This document shows, in pieces, positions 24,530 through 36,500 of a DNA stretch of 64,000 nt. Position 1 is the first letter of the stretch; each line of letters opens with the position of its first letter. The position numbers and the translations under genes are program-made. This DNA comes from Anagrus nilaparvatae (lineage: Eukaryota; Arthropoda; Insecta; Hymenoptera; Mymaridae). Under the pieces are notes generated by a model. The model was not told the DNA's origin, did no database searches, and worked only from the letters and a program-made list of their open reading frames with translations. The stretch lies in contig JAKSXM010000007.1 of assembly GCA_022575985.1 (NCBI GenBank), forward strand, positions 9,798,501 to 9,862,500. The letters run 5' to 3'.

Positions 24530-26904
24530 ACAAACTATTTCCCTCTCTCTAACATATTTAAAAATTTTTTTATAAAAAAAAAAAAAAATTGAAAAATATT
24601 ATTATTACAATATTATGAACTATACCCATACGTGTATAGTATGGTACAGGAAATCATGCTCTTGAACTTGCCTTGACACTCCCAAGTTATAGTACCAGTT
24701 CTAGGAAAAAAAAAAAAGAAAAGAAATCTTACATTACACTATACTCTCATTTAAAAAAGTTTTATCTTCTTTCATAAAAGGGAATGTTTAAAATATAGGC
24801 GGCTCTTTTTATTTATATACTTAAAAAAGCATTGTTTAAATTTACTTAATGAAGCCTTTTATTTTTAGACTTAAACCTTGATTAAAACATTTTTTTTTTA
24901 CTTTATTTATTTAGCGATGTAGGATAAGCTTCTGTATTAAGTATTTAAATTAACTTTTTTCCTTTTTACATTGTAACAATATACACCAAAAACACCCACA
25001 CGTTGTATACTATAAAATTACAAGTATGTAATTGCGTTAAGCCCGTAAGTTAGCATTTATAAATAATACAGGTGATTATAAGAGAAAATAAGATTATGTT
25101 CACGCAGTAATTTTAGAAAAAACTCAAAATCAACACCTTAGGTAATAACGGATATGCTAAGTAATAATTTAAATTTATAAATAGTAAGAAAAATTCTAGA
25201 CGATAATGGGAACCTACAGTATATAATAATGGGCTGTTATGGTAATATTGAATACTAAAGGTGTGCGGTTACCCGAATTTCGGGTATTTAAGCCGAAATT
25301 TCAGATTTTTTGCTTTGAGTTGGTTCGAGTTTATTATAGCCAAGGAAACTTCAAAACTGTAACTGTAGATCTTTTTGAGGAATTTCGGGCGTTAACCGAA
25401 ATCTAATGTGACAAAAAAGGCCGAAATTTCGGGTACCTAACCCAAATTTCTAACTCCTATTGGACACCCAAGGTAATGAACATTTATTCAAAAATTTTTC
25501 CATTTTATTGAGAATTGAAGTGATAATTATCCAATGAATCATCGTTTATATATCATTAAATATTTAATAAAAATTATGGATCAAAAAGATGATTTTGTAT
25601 AAAAAAATATTGTAATGGACCAACTTTATTTATTAAACATAAAAATGTCCTAAACCTTAATATTAAGATTTATGTAATAATTTATTTAAGTAATAATGGG
25701 GGTATATTTAAAGCATATTGCAAAAAATTAAATATGAATATAGCTCTTGAAAGAGATAGATACAAAAATAGTCACAAAATAGGTGTTGAAAAGAACAGAC
25801 TTTAAAGTAGGATGGTCCATAAAGAGCAGGTAAGATCTAAAAATAGGTAGCACTAAAAATTTTGGAGGTTATTATTACATATATCATATATTATTATTAT
25901 GGCCCATAGTTCACTAAATAAAAATCTTAAAGTTCTTATTTTATCGTCGATCAATACTAGTTTAAAATAATATTTTTATGATAAAAGCAATTAATGTTAA
26001 AACAGCCTTACATTATGCAAGAAAATATGTATATACTTTCTTCATTGGAACTTATTAAAGCATAATGAGCTTTCGAAAAACTGAATACAAAAGTTCTGTT
26101 AAGTATTTAGTGAAGCACTCTGTGAAATATTTGATGTTCAAATAAGCAGTTAACCCAGATAAGAAAGTTGATTATTCATACAAAAGATTCTATTTGTTAA
26201 AGGTTGTGAACTTGCATACATTTGGCCCAATAAATAAAGAGAACCATAAACAGTAGTAACATTATCAATAACTCGACTAAATCACGATTCATCTGACATT
26301 CAACATGAGTAATAATTTTTAAAGCAAACGATGAAATTTTGATTTTATATATTAGATACATATTATGTAAGATAATGTAAGATGTAAATATATCTATCTG
26401 GGCTATTCTTTATTTTTCTGTCAATGGGTGGTTAAACTTTTGTATATCAAAACCATTTTAAAATTATTTCAAGTAAAAATATTATTATTTTTATTGTATT
26501 AATTATATTTCATTGTATTAATTTCATGTTATTCAATGAAAAATTGGCTTTTAAGACTATCAAAGTTTTATTCGCATTTAGCTCTGAACCTAAAAAGTAA
26601 GTATTTGGTTTTAATTAATGTAATTAATTTTCTGTACTGCAAGTATTTAATTTCTTTTCTTTGATTTTGGTTAAGAATCTTAAAATCTTGTCAGCATTTT
26701 ATTTAGATGATAAGAAAACATGACAAATGGAAAAATTCTCCAACTTATTTCGAATGTAATATACATTTTATTATCTAACAAGAAATTTTCACGCTGAATT
26801 TAAATTAAAATTTTCAAACAATTAATTTTTCTTGTCAGCGGCCAGAAAGCACGTATTTCCCAGACGCTGCACGATCAGCTGAAGAGGAAAAATCGTATAC
26901 GACC
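24530..26904. other. Intergenic; short CCGAAATTTCGG cluster
   Basis: No gene. At 25270-25445 several CCGAAATTTCGG/CCCGAATTTCGGG palindromic motifs occur as an imperfect inverted pair. The remainder is AT-rich with no feature. Confidence 0.45.
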
Positions 26905-26975
26905 CTTGTCCATAAATAAAGAATGACCCAAATCGCAGATTACCAATCTCGGCTTCGCCTCGGATGCTAATTTCA
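26905..26975. repeat. Dispersed repeat copy
   Basis: AAAGAATGACCCAAATCGCA followed by a CTCGGCTTCGCCTCGGATGC segment. The same blocks occur at 53348-53425 (partly inverted order) and a shorter version at 46617-46668, so this is a small dispersed family. Confidence 0.6.
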
Positions 26976-27954
26976 TTACTTTTTTAGATACAGGCTCGTA
27001 ATATACTATTTGCAATTATAGTTCTGACTTAGAGCCCTGTTTTGTAATGATTTTTTAACCCTTGCAGGTCTGTAACATTTTCAAAACAATCTGTTTTTAC
27101 CTAAAATGCTCTAGTTGTCCTATAATAAAATATCTAAGAATCTGCAGAAATACTAAAGTTATTTATTGTACGTAACTGATATATTTCAAGTAAAATAGGA
27201 TTTCATATTTGTATTCTGCGACCCGAAAAATACAAGTGACCAATAAAAATCTTAAAATATTTCGAAAAACATAACCTGTATATTCCTATTGTAAGCCTCT
27301 GAACCATTTTCGGTAAAAAGAGTGAAGAAATTTGTCCAGTGAAAAATTCCAAAGACCTGTGCAAGATAAAAAGTGTATACGAAACAGGGATCCATATCTA
27401 GATAAAAGTTAAAAAAAAATTAGAAAGAAAATAAGAAAGAAAGAAAGAGGGTTGGTGGGGCTCGGTCTTTCACCCCGAGCAGTGAGGACCTGTTTTAAAT
27501 TAAATTATAAAAAGAAAAGGATTAAAAATATTTAATAATTTTGTACTTCTGTTAAATAAATTTTAACACAGAGCTTCTGTCGAAGATGAAGGTTCAGTTT
27601 CAAAATCTAAGAGAATTGCATCATAAAAGAAAAAAAACTTGTAAGAAACTCAATTCATAAATTTATACGCAAAATAAACATTTTAATAATAACATTATTA
27701 ATACTTCAGGAAAAATCAGAACTCTTGTACTCGTAGGTTGAAAAATCGACTACTGTACCTGGTACCATCTTTTCATATTTAATAAAGAACTTAATATAAT
27801 AAATCAAAATTAATTTTGTAAAAACGTGAAAATAATAATAAGATTTCCTTTCTTCTTTATATAACCTCTAGAATTAATTTCAGTAATAAATAATTTTACC
27901 TAATTTATCACTAATAAGACTTATATATCGATGTGGTTATTTTATTATTCTGTT
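26976..27954. other. Intergenic, minor features
   Basis: No gene. A GAAA microsatellite lies at about 27422-27446, followed by a 6-bp stem hairpin GCTCGG..CCGAGC at 27459-27479. Confidence 0.45.
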
Positions 27955-28468
27955 TATTTGCCTGGCAAAATATGGTACACTCTTTTACATATAAGTAGTA
28001 AATTAATTAAAATATAATATATATAAAATATACAATAAATAAATAATTTATGATTTATAAAACATTTAGTAAAAATATCAATAGCACATAGCATTCAATC
28101 AAAGTAATAAATCTAATAACTCAATACATTTTTTCAATAAAATAAGATAAAATAAGAGAGTTTTTGTTAAATATCATCGGTCCTATGTAAATACTGCTTT
28201 ATGCTTTTCTTAAACCGTAAATATGAATGAATGTCACGTATCCAGGGAGGGATGTTATTCCAAAAGTGGGCATATTTAACTTGGAATGAATTAAAACCCC
28301 TGTCAGTTTTTATATTAGTGGAGATCTCTAAATCCTTACGAGGACCACGTTGAAGCTTGTCCGTAGATATGTTATAAATAAAAGCTCGAATCAAGGTCGT
28401 TTGTATAGAAAGCTCTCTAATATTAAATCCAATTTCATTAACTTGTTTCCTAACTTTTGGTCCCACCT
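27955..28468 (-). mobile_element. Truncated LINE fragment (RT C-terminus)
   Basis: A 99-codon minus-strand open stretch (28167-28466) ends with the typical C-terminal region of LINE reverse transcriptase proteins: F-W-N-N-I-P-P-W-I-R-D followed by YLRFKKSIKQYL. Sequence from 27955 to 28166 is the likely 3' UTR. Endonuclease and RT catalytic parts are missing. Confidence 0.65.
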
Positions 28469-28469
28469 T

Positions 28470-28886
28470 AATTTATCAAAATCTGTAAAAATTTACAATT
28501 AATAAATTAAAATCAAAATTTTTCAAAATTTAAATTAAGTCATCTCAAAAAACCCTCATTAAATTATAATTAAAATCAACATTTTTATTTTATATGAATG
28601 AACATTTGATCAAACAAGTTAACCGCATAAATGCATCAACTATTTTTCTCATGCATTTATAATTTAAAAAGTATGCATATAAAAGAAAAAATGTAAGCAT
28701 AATATGAAAAACACATGATTATTAATAATGATATCTTAAAGTCATGAAAAGTATAAGTACACTTATAAAACAATTTTTTTTTAAATAATAATTTCAAATA
28801 CACTAATAATAATTTACTATATTATATATAGAATTTACTTGTAGAAAGACAGACAATTGGATAAAAAAATAAGCGAAGAATAACAC
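28470..28886. other. Upstream flank, nothing recognised
   Basis: AT-rich sequence before the shared regulatory block; no feature supported. Confidence 0.4.
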
Positions 28887-28962
28887 GAAAGGGTCAGTAA
28901 AACTTAAAAAAAGGAGAAGAGGAAAAAAAAGTCATGATAGGTACAAGGTGGAGGTTATATCC
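28887..28962 (+). promoter_or_regulatory. Upstream block shared by three cuticle genes
   Basis: GAAAGGGTCAG at 28887-28896 and GTCATGATAGG, TACAAGGTGGAGGTTATATCC at 28931-28962. The same two motifs in the same order precede the cuticle genes at 52 kb (minus) and 55 kb (plus). Position is about 170-250 bp upstream of the ATG. AGGGTCA and CAAGGTG resemble nuclear-receptor half-sites (EcR or FTZ-F1 type), fitting moult-timed cuticle genes; that assignment is inference. Confidence 0.6.
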
Positions 28963-29041
28963 TGGTATATAAGAAATTATATCGTTCCTTTTTTTCTTAT
29001 TCTTCGTGTTTTTATTTTTTTTTTTTAAGGGAATGAATAAG

Positions 29042-29049
29042 TATAAAAG
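29042..29049 (+). promoter_or_regulatory. TATA box of the 29-kb cuticle gene
   Basis: TATAAAAG followed by a possible initiator (ACATCATTCG) about 31 bp downstream. The stretch from here to the ATG closely resembles the corresponding region at 55095-55160, indicating a recent duplication. Confidence 0.7.
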
Positions 29050-29132
29050 AACTGAAGTACACTAGTAAAAACATCATTCGCAACAAATACTTCGTTTAAG
29101 TATTATCCATTTGTTTGCTAAATTCTTGAAAA

Positions 29133-30033
29133 ATGGCCTTCAAGGTAAATAATTTATTGTTATTTCTTATTTTAACACTTTTTCTTTACTATTTTATGAT
29201 TTTGTTTTGTAAAAGAAAATTTATTAAACATTCAATAAATTTAAAATTTTTTTAAAGAAAGCAATAATTTTTCATATTTTATAATTCAAAAAAAGCTCAT
29301 TTTTTATAAAATAGGATTATAAGTATAACTCAAAACTTTTGTTTAAATAAATTATTTTATTTTTCAGTTCATTGCCATTGCTTCTTTCGTTGCCATAGCC
29401 AATGCTGGTTTCATCCCTTACGCTCCAGCGGTTCCTGCTTTAGCAGTCAAAACTGTAGATCCAGAATATAATTATAATCCTCAGTACTCATTTGGTTACG
29501 ATGTTCAAGACAGTATAACTGGTGATATTAAACACCAAGAAGAAACTCGCGATGGAGATGTTGTACGAGGAAGCTACTCACTTTATGAACCAGATGGTAC
29601 AAGACGATATGTTGACTACTCTTCTGATGGAATTAATGGATTCAACGCCGTTGTTCGCAAAGAACCAGCAACAGTAGCTGCTGCTCCAGTAGCGGTTGCT
29701 CCAGCTCCAGTTCCAGTAGCTAAAGTAGCTCCAGTTACTTATACCAGATACGCCACACCATTAGCAGTTGCTCCAGCTCCAGTTGCTTTAGCACCAGCAC
29801 CAGTCGCTGTTGCACACGCACCAGTTGCTGTTGCACCCGCGCCAGTCGCTGTTGCACCAGCGCCAGTTGCCGTAGCACCAGCTCCAGTTGCGGTAGCACC
29901 AGCTGCAGTAGTTGCACCAGCACCACATTTCACATACACTAAAATCGCGCCTCCACTCCCTCAATCATTTGGATTTGCCAGCAGGTCAGTTCATGCGGCT
30001 GCTCCATTAGCTGGTTATGCTCACTATTATTAA
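29133..30033 (+). CDS. RR-2 cuticular protein with AAPAPV repeats, 225 aa
   Basis: Secreted chitin-binding cuticle protein. Exon 1 is 29133-29144 (M-A-F-K, donor GTAAAT). Exon 2 is 29368-30033 (acceptor TTTCAG, stop TAA), 223-bp phase-0 intron. Signal peptide about residues 1-17 ([13 protein letters not shown]). RR-2 is about residues 44-104: [50 protein letters not shown]. The tail has about ten Ala-Pro-Val-Ala-Val units and ends [13 protein letters not shown], a C-terminus shared with the 52-kb copy (AAPLAHRYY). It has a good TATA box, a shared upstream block and a clear poly(A) signal, so it is probably the best-expressed canonical member here. Confidence 0.96.
29650..29935 (+). repeat. 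Coding microrepeats (Ala-Pro-Val)
   Basis: Degenerate 12-24 bp units of GCTCCAGTTGC type encode the APVAVA tail. They create spurious long open frames on the opposite strand. Confidence 0.85.
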
Positions 30034-30157
30034 TTTTAAATGTGCAAGTGGTTATGTTTTCCTTTTTTTTTTTATTAAAATGAAGCTTTCATTTATATTT
30101 ATTATGATCAAAGTGTGTAAATTATAGAAATTGACATCTTTATGCTTTGTTCGAAAA

Positions 30158-30163
30158 AATAAA
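30158..30163 (+). terminator. Poly(A) signal
   Basis: AATAAA about 125 bp after the stop of the 29-kb cuticle gene, followed by T-rich sequence. Confidence 0.6.
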
Positions 30164-30179
30164 GTTTTATTTTCAAAAT

Positions 30180-31650
30180 AGTGTTTCTTAAGTTTTAAAA
30201 AATTCCTTTTTATCCGATCTTTCATAATTTTTCCATTTTTTATAATTATTCATGTTAAAATATTCACATTATTTAAAATTTCAAAGTATAAAAAGTTTTA
30301 TAAAAAGCTCTTCACAGGTAAAGATATAAAGTGATATAAAAGTAAAGGTAAGAAATGAAATATAATAAAAATTAGAATTTAAAAATTAAAAAAAGAAAAT
30401 TTTATAATTTTTTAACAAATAAAATTTATATATATTTGTAGTAAAATTGTCACAATTTTTCATAAATTTATTACAATTGTAGTAATATTAATACAGAATC
30501 GTATAACTACACTGTATAAAAACATAGCTTTTGAAAATTCAAACAGGCATTAAAGCAGTTGATCAAAACTTCGTCCTGCTGTAATATGGCCAAACATTAA
30601 TTAAAATTTTAAAAATGTATAATTTTTCATGATATGAATTTTCAAGCAATATATTTTTGCAGTATAATAACCTTTAGTAATATTGAAAGCTTTATATTTT
30701 ACTGTGTTCTTAATAAATTGTTAAAAACTACATATTTAGTAAATTAACTGGGAAAATTATAATTGTTTAAAAATTCAAGCAAATTCTTGGAAATTACAAA
30801 TTTTAGCACAGTTCAAGCAAACCAATCTGGCAGTGTTATTTTTCTTCTTTGGCAGTTTTAAGAAATTCGTTATTACTTAACCCTTTCTAACCCTTTCTTA
30901 TTAAATATACTTAAATATTATTAGTAATAGACCAAATGTCAAAATAATTTTAATTGTATCAAAGTTTATACCGTTAAAAAAAATTTTTTTTTTTTTTTTT
31001 TTAAACAGTCGCCATAAATGACTCGGTAATTTTCAACCATTTTTTTTTTTAATCGTGTATTAATATTCTCAAAAAATATGTGATTAATGTAATTCTATAT
31101 ATAAAATTCCTTGGATTCTTATAAAAACTCAAAGCGTTGGGAACAATATTTGTTATAAACCTTAAGTAATGTTTTCAGATCTGAAATTATCTTAGTTACA
31201 CGATGGTAAATTCCTTTTCAGTTAACTGTAAAATGCAAAATGTTTAAAAACAATTTTTTCAATTTTTATCCATGAAGTTATATTATTTTTACAAAGAAAA
31301 ACATTTTTAGACATTTTTTGGCTCATTTTGGGCTAATAAAAAAATTTAAATACAAACAGGTTAAATTTACAGAAGTAAAACCTAAAAAAAAGTAAAACCA
31401 AAATAGTTTGATTTTAGCACCTGATTATCTGTGCTAATCTTACTAGCAGTTTTCTCTGTAATAGTTTTTTAAAAAACTATCTGTTACAGAGTAATTACCT
31501 AGTAGAATTATAAGTTGGTACCTGATCATCGATATTTTGGAAAAATAAAATTTTTGATTACTTTAGGAATAAAAATGGTTTTTCTGCTGGTAAAATATGA
31601 ATGCTAAAAAATAATCAAATAGCCAAGGAAATTTCCTATTCGGACCAATA
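30180..31650. other. Intergenic, nothing recognised
   Basis: AT-rich; includes a run of about 20 T at 30980-31003. No gene or repeat family was supported. Confidence 0.45.
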
Positions 31651-32035
31651 TTTATTTATTTATTTATTTATTAAACCAATATAAAATACAGAAAATTGTA
31701 CATAAACAAGTATAATATGTGTAGTATACAAAACATTTCTGTATCCTCAGAGTCAAATCAAAGTTTGACTGTGCGAGGATTGGTAAATATCAATTAAATT
31801 AGATTAATTAAAGTAAAAAAATGATAATATAAAATTTAAACATAAAAATAAAATTAAAAAATTTAGTATTTATATAAAACAATAGTTAAAATGACTAGTG
31901 GTCTTTACATACATAATTATAATTATAAATAATAAATTTAAATACAAAAGATAAAAAATAACAAAAATTCACTAATTACAAATTAATATATTGCAAGTAT
32001 ATTTTTAATAATAATTATATTATACATATCATTAA

Positions 32036-34987
32036 TTAATTATTAAATTGATTCAAATTGCGCAAAGGCTCTAAAAGTCTGCTTTTTAAAGTTTTAGAAT
32101 TAGGTAAATTAAGAAGTTTAGAGTTTTTAGGGAGTAAATTGTATAGTTTTAAGGATACAATGTAAGGGCTTTTTTTGTACACAGATTTGTTTATAGTAGG
32201 TAACTTGATGTGATCTTTTCTGGTACTGAAAGTAGAATTTTTATATAAGTTGGTAAGATCATAGTAATAATGTGTTAAAGCATTGAGCTTGAAAAGCTGT
32301 TTTAAATCCAAGAATTGCGAAGGATCAATTTTCATAATTTGTATAATTTTTTTTTGAAAGCTCTGCAAAATTTTTAGTCTATTATCATATGCACATCCCC
32401 AGATGGAAATAGCATATGACACTACACCAAGAAACAAAGAATAATACATAATCTTTAGTACTTTTTTGTTAATGTGCCTTAACTTATAGAAAATAAATAG
32501 TAGATATTTAATTCGTTTTAGTAAGTTTTGTGTATGAGTGTCCCAACGCATATGTTGGTCAAAATATATACCCAAATACTTACAAGACGAGACTCTAGTT
32601 AACTTATAATCTGAGATTGTGATAGAATAATTATTTTTTGGTAAGCTATTTGCATAGTTACCAAAAGTGATAAACATGGACTTATCTAGGTTAAGTGTTA
32701 ATTTGTTGTACATAAACCATTTATTAATCAATCCAAGCGAATCCATCATTGCCGAATTAGCCAAGTTCCAATTTTTCTCAACGGTGAAGACTGCTGTATC
32801 ATCAGCATAAGAAAAGACTCTAGGGACAAGACTAAGTAAATCATTAATGTATATGAGAAACAAGTAAGGTCCTAAAATAGAACCTTGAGGTACTCCAACA
32901 TTAGTGATTACATAATCGCTTCTTGTATCCCCAAGTCTAACAGCATGCTGACGATTTAACAAGTAATTTTTAAAAAGGTTTAATGGCGTACCCCTGACTC
33001 CATATCTTTCCATTTTTTTTAACAATATATGATGGTCAACCGTATCGAAAGCTTTTGACAGGTCTAAGAACGTCCCAAGCACTGCTTGTTTCTCATTTAG
33101 TCCATTATAGATTAAATCAGTAACTTTATGCAGCGCCTGTTTAGTTCCTATACCAGCCAGAAAGCCAAATTGATTTTTAGAAATTATTTTATTTTTGTTA
33201 AAAAAGGAAGATAATCTAATAAAAATAACTTTTTCAAAGATCTTAGCAATATTGGATATAAGCGATATTGGCCTATAGTTTACCATGGAATTTTTATCAC
33301 CAGACTTAAATACAGGAATAATGTCTGCTTTTTTAAGATCAGTAGGCCAGATACCTCTGGCTATACAAGTATTAAAAATGAAAGTTAGTGGTTTTATTAT
33401 GAAAGGAGAGAGTATTTTAAGCATTTTTACATTAATGTTATCAACACCACCACATTTATCATTCAAATTTTTGATGAGATTTGATATTTCATTTGGATTT
33501 GTAGCTTTCAAAAATAATGAATTCAAGTTATTGTTGATATTAGATAAATTGATAATTGAGTCAGGGATTTTTTTAGCTAGTTTTAAACCAACAGTGTTGT
33601 AGTGATTATTGAAACTGGAAGCTATTTGGCTTTTATTAGTAAGAATATCATTATTAATATTAATTGATTTAATTTCAGTAGATTTGGAATTATTTTTACC
33701 AAGTTTTTTATTTATAAAATTCCATATTTTTTTTGAATTATTTAAATTTTTACTAGCATTGATAGAATCGTTTAGATTTTTAGCATTGATGATGACTTTT
33801 CTCAAGATTTTACAGAATTTGTTGAAATATTTTCTTAGATAGAGGCTTTTATTATTTTTTTTAACTAGATTATATAATTGGTCTTTATGATTGATGGAGA
33901 TTAACAAACCCTTAGTCATCCATTCTTTTCTTTTCTTATCAAATTTTTTATTAGAGGTCTTGTTATTTTTTTTGTTAGTAGCAGTTAGTATAGATTTATT
34001 AATGTAAGACTTGAGCTCAGTTAGAGCAATATTAGGATCATTAAAGTTTAGTATATTTTCCCAGTTTATTAATGAGGCTGCTGTAAAGAGTTTTTTATAA
34101 TTAATATAATTATACTCGTTAGAGTCATTGTTGGTAAAATATTTATTAATATCTACTATTGCAAAAATTGGATAGTGATCAGAAAATAGTTGATTATGTA
34201 CTATGGATTTGCAGGTAAAAGTAGTTTTTGCAAATATGTTATCAATACACGTGCCTTTTGAAATTTGATTATTGGGTCTAGTAACTGAATTAATTAAAGG
34301 TATGAACCCATTAGATAACATGTGACCAAGAAAAGTATTATTCTCATAATCATTATTAATAATATTCATATTAAAATCACCTATTATGAAATGATTAATT
34401 AAATTATTAGACTTGTTTAGATAGGTTTCAATTAATTCATTAAATTTTATTTTATTAATATCATGTGAACGATATGCAGCAGAGATATTCAATTCAAGAT
34501 CATTGATTTTAATTTTAACTTTTAATAATTTTAATACATCAATTGTTTCAATATTAACAGTGTGTTCTAATTTTTTTGATACGTAGACAACTACTCCATC
34601 ACATATATTAATTTTGCTGTCATTGTAATAATGTGAGTAATTATCTAAGGAAAAATAATTTATAAATTCTATTATTCTAGTTTCAGTACAGATAATTATA
34701 TGAGGTTTTTGATTTAGGGATGAGATAAAGGATTCTAGAAGTTCAAATTTTGAATTCAGACTTTGTACATTAAAATGAGCTATGATTAATTGAGTATTAA
34801 TAACAGGAGAAAAAAGTTCATTATTTAAATCAGCTAAATTGTGAGTAAGAACTTCAGGAAAAAAATTTAAATTTGAAATATCATTACTAGTATCAAAGTT
34901 AAAGCTCTCATCAATCATATTGAATAGAGTTGATTTTATTGCGTTTAAGTTTATTATATGTGTGACAGTTAATATTATCATGTGCAT
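32036..34987 (-). CDS. LINE ORF2: endonuclease and reverse transcriptase
   Basis: Protein of up to 983 residues that nicks target DNA and reverse-transcribes the element RNA in place (target-primed reverse transcription). The endonuclease is about residues 65-280, with motifs IAHFNVQSLNSKFELL, CTETRI, AAYRSHD, IIGDFNMN and SDHYPI. RT is about residues 500-770: ADIIPVFKSGDK, YRPISLISNIAKIFEKV, FLDLSKAFDTVDHHILL, VPQGSILGPYLFLIYINDLL and catalytic F-S-Y-A-D-D (YADD at 32798-32809, Tyr about residue 727). A Cys/Trp-containing C-terminal domain follows; the fragment at 54.3-54.8 kb is homologous to it. The chosen start is the first ATG, which overlaps the ORF1 end by 77 nt; translation may begin nearby. 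All key residues look intact. Confidence 0.92.
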   Translation of the reverse strand: MHMIILTVTHIINLNAIKSTLFNMIDESFNFDTSNDISNLNFFPEVLTHNLADLNNELFSPVINTQLIIAHFNVQSLNSKFELLESFISSLNQKPHIIICTETRIIEFINYFSLDNYSHYYNDSKINICDGVVVYVSKKLEHTVNIETIDVLKLLKVKIKINDLELNISAAYRSHDINKIKFNELIETYLNKSNNLINHFIIGDFNMNIINNDYENNTFLGHMLSNGFIPLINSVTRPNNQISKGTCIDNIFAKTTFTCKSIVHNQLFSDHYPIFAIVDINKYFTNNDSNEYNYINYKKLFTAASLINWENILNFNDPNIALTELKSYINKSILTATNKKNNKTSNKKFDKKRKEWMTKGLLISINHKDQLYNLVKKNNKSLYLRKYFNKFCKILRKVIINAKNLNDSINASKNLNNSKKIWNFINKKLGKNNSKSTEIKSININNDILTNKSQIASSFNNHYNTVGLKLAKKIPDSIINLSNINNNLNSLFLKATNPNEISNLIKNLNDKCGGVDNINVKMLKILSPFIIKPLTFIFNTCIARGIWPTDLKKADIIPVFKSGDKNSMVNYRPISLISNIAKIFEKVIFIRLSSFFNKNKIISKNQFGFLAGIGTKQALHKVTDLIYNGLNEKQAVLGTFLDLSKAFDTVDHHILLKKMERYGVRGTPLNLFKNYLLNRQHAVRLGDTRSDYVITNVGVPQGSILGPYLFLIYINDLLSLVPRVFSYADDTAVFTVEKNWNLANSAMMDSLGLINKWFMYNKLTLNLDKSMFITFGNYANSLPKNNYSITISDYKLTRVSSCKYLGIYFDQHMRWDTHTQNLLKRIKYLLFIFYKLRHINKKVLKIMYYSLFLGVVSYAISIWGCAYDNRLKILQSFQKKIIQIMKIDPSQFLDLKQLFKLNALTHYYYDLTNLYKNSTFSTRKDHIKLPTINKSVYKKSPYIVSLKLYNLLPKNSKLLNLPNSKTLKSRLLEPLRNLNQFNN

Positions 34988-36414
34988 AATGATTTGTATT
35001 TAAGTTACTTTTATTTTTAATATTATAACTAAGACAATTTGTACATTTTTTATATTTTTTATACTTGCAATTATTACTGCTATGTTCACCTGCGCAATAG
35101 GTACAGATATGTTCATTAAGGCATTTATTCATTGAGTGACCATAGGCACAACACTTGGAACATCTTCCAAGTCCATAATCTTCATAGAGTCTGTAGGATC
35201 CCCATTCTAAGTAGATTCTGCCCATAGTTATAAGATGTTTAAAGATTTCACCACTGCAATTAGCATAAATAGTCTTATAATTAGTTTTTTTGTTATTGTA
35301 TAAATACTGTATTTTAAAGACTCCATTAAGATTTTCAAAATTATTTTTTTTTTTATATAATTTTCTAAAGTACTATAATCTTCTAAAAAAAGTTGTTCAC
35401 CAATTCCAATTATTTTAACTGAAGGCATTTTTTTAATATTTTCTATTAGCTGAAATTTGTTAAATTGAGTGTTTATACTATTAATTATTTTTTGTTTAGC
35501 TTCTTCACTGTCACAATTGATAAGAACATTTCCATTTTTTTGTTCTTTAATATAGTTTAGTTTAATATTGAGTTCAGCTGGTGAAATTATAGTTTTAAAA
35601 TCTTGGATAGCAGTATTGATATTATTAGGGTTTAAACATAAAATGGAGTTTTTTTTATTTTCAGATATGAATGCTTCACTGTAGGATTTATTTACACTAT
35701 TTATGTTAATATTATTGTTATTGTTAGCAATAACAGGTTGTTTATTGATGTTAGATTTTAATAAATTAATGTTTTCTTTTAGGATTACAGATTTTTCCTC
35801 TAATTCACTATTTAATTTAAACAATAATTTATTTTCTCTTAGTAAAAATTTGTGACTATCGTTGAATTTCAAATCATTTTCTATTATTTCATTAATATCA
35901 TAAAGGTTGTATTTTTTTAAAGAATTTTCATTTAACTGTTTATTTTCTTCCATAAGGTTTTGACATTTTTTTCTAACTCTTCGCGTTTATTTTTTAAGTT
36001 TTTAACAATATTATCAGAGAGAGAAGCATTATTTGATAAATTATTTTTTAATTTAATATTATTTAGTTCTTCATTTAAAGTTGTGTTGTTTTGTATATAT
36101 ATATTATTTTCAGCTTTAAGTTTATTAATTATTTCATCTCTCGCAATTAAACAATCATTTAGTTCTTGAATTTGGTTAAGCAAGGAATCAGAATTAGTAA
36201 TCTTAATAGAATTGGTTCTACAGCATTTTATCAAATAACCTTTAATATAAACAAAATTTTTACTTTTCTTTGCACAACTAATATGGTAAGCATTGCCACA
36301 ATTAATACACACTAACGTTTTTGGTGTGTTAACAGCATTACATTTTTTAAGCGGTGGTTCAGAACATTTATAAAGTATATCTATTGTCTCCGGAACAGCT
36401 GTCATTGTAAACAA
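34911..36414 (-). pseudogene. LINE ORF1, broken by two frameshifts
   Basis: RNA-binding (gag-like) ORF1 spread over three frames: 36414-35932, 35953-35228 and 35225-34911. The N-terminus has a PHD-like Cys/His finger (C-I-N-C-G-N-A-Y-H-I-S-C and flanking Cys pairs), then a Leu/Asn/Lys coiled-coil region, then two zinc knuckles near the C-terminus (C-S-K-C-C-A-Y-G-H-S-M-N-K-C and C-T-Y-C-A-G-E-H-S-S-N-N-C). The first break is at about 35945, where the coiled coil continues in the next frame. The second is in the A-run at about 35341-35352, after which the frame leading to the knuckles is open. One of the breaks could be a sequencing error because it sits in a homopolymer. Confidence 0.8.
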
Positions 36415-36500
36415 AAATCTTCTTTACCAACACTTATACATTTAAGATCTAAACGTATATTTTCCCGCTCATCAACCAGTAGGTGTTGTCTAGGTTGTAA

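Larger units (their letters stand above)
31651..36500 (-). mobile_element. Near full-length non-LTR retrotransposon (Jockey/CR1-like)
   Basis: Minus-strand LINE with 5' region (about 36415-36500), ORF1 (36414-34911, frameshifted), ORF2 (34987-32036, open), a 3' UTR of about 360 bp and a TATTTATT-type simple tail (plus-strand 31650-31673). ORF2 has an apurinic-type endonuclease followed by RT and no RNase H, and ORF1 ends in zinc knuckles. This layout fits the Jockey/CR1 assemblage; the clade was not resolved. The copy is recent enough to keep a 983-codon ORF2 open. Confidence 0.9.

Noticed and set aside
29735..29939. Minus-strand open frames over the 29-kb cuticle gene tail
   Set aside because: Produced by the antisense of the Ala-Pro-Val repeats; the sense gene is complete.
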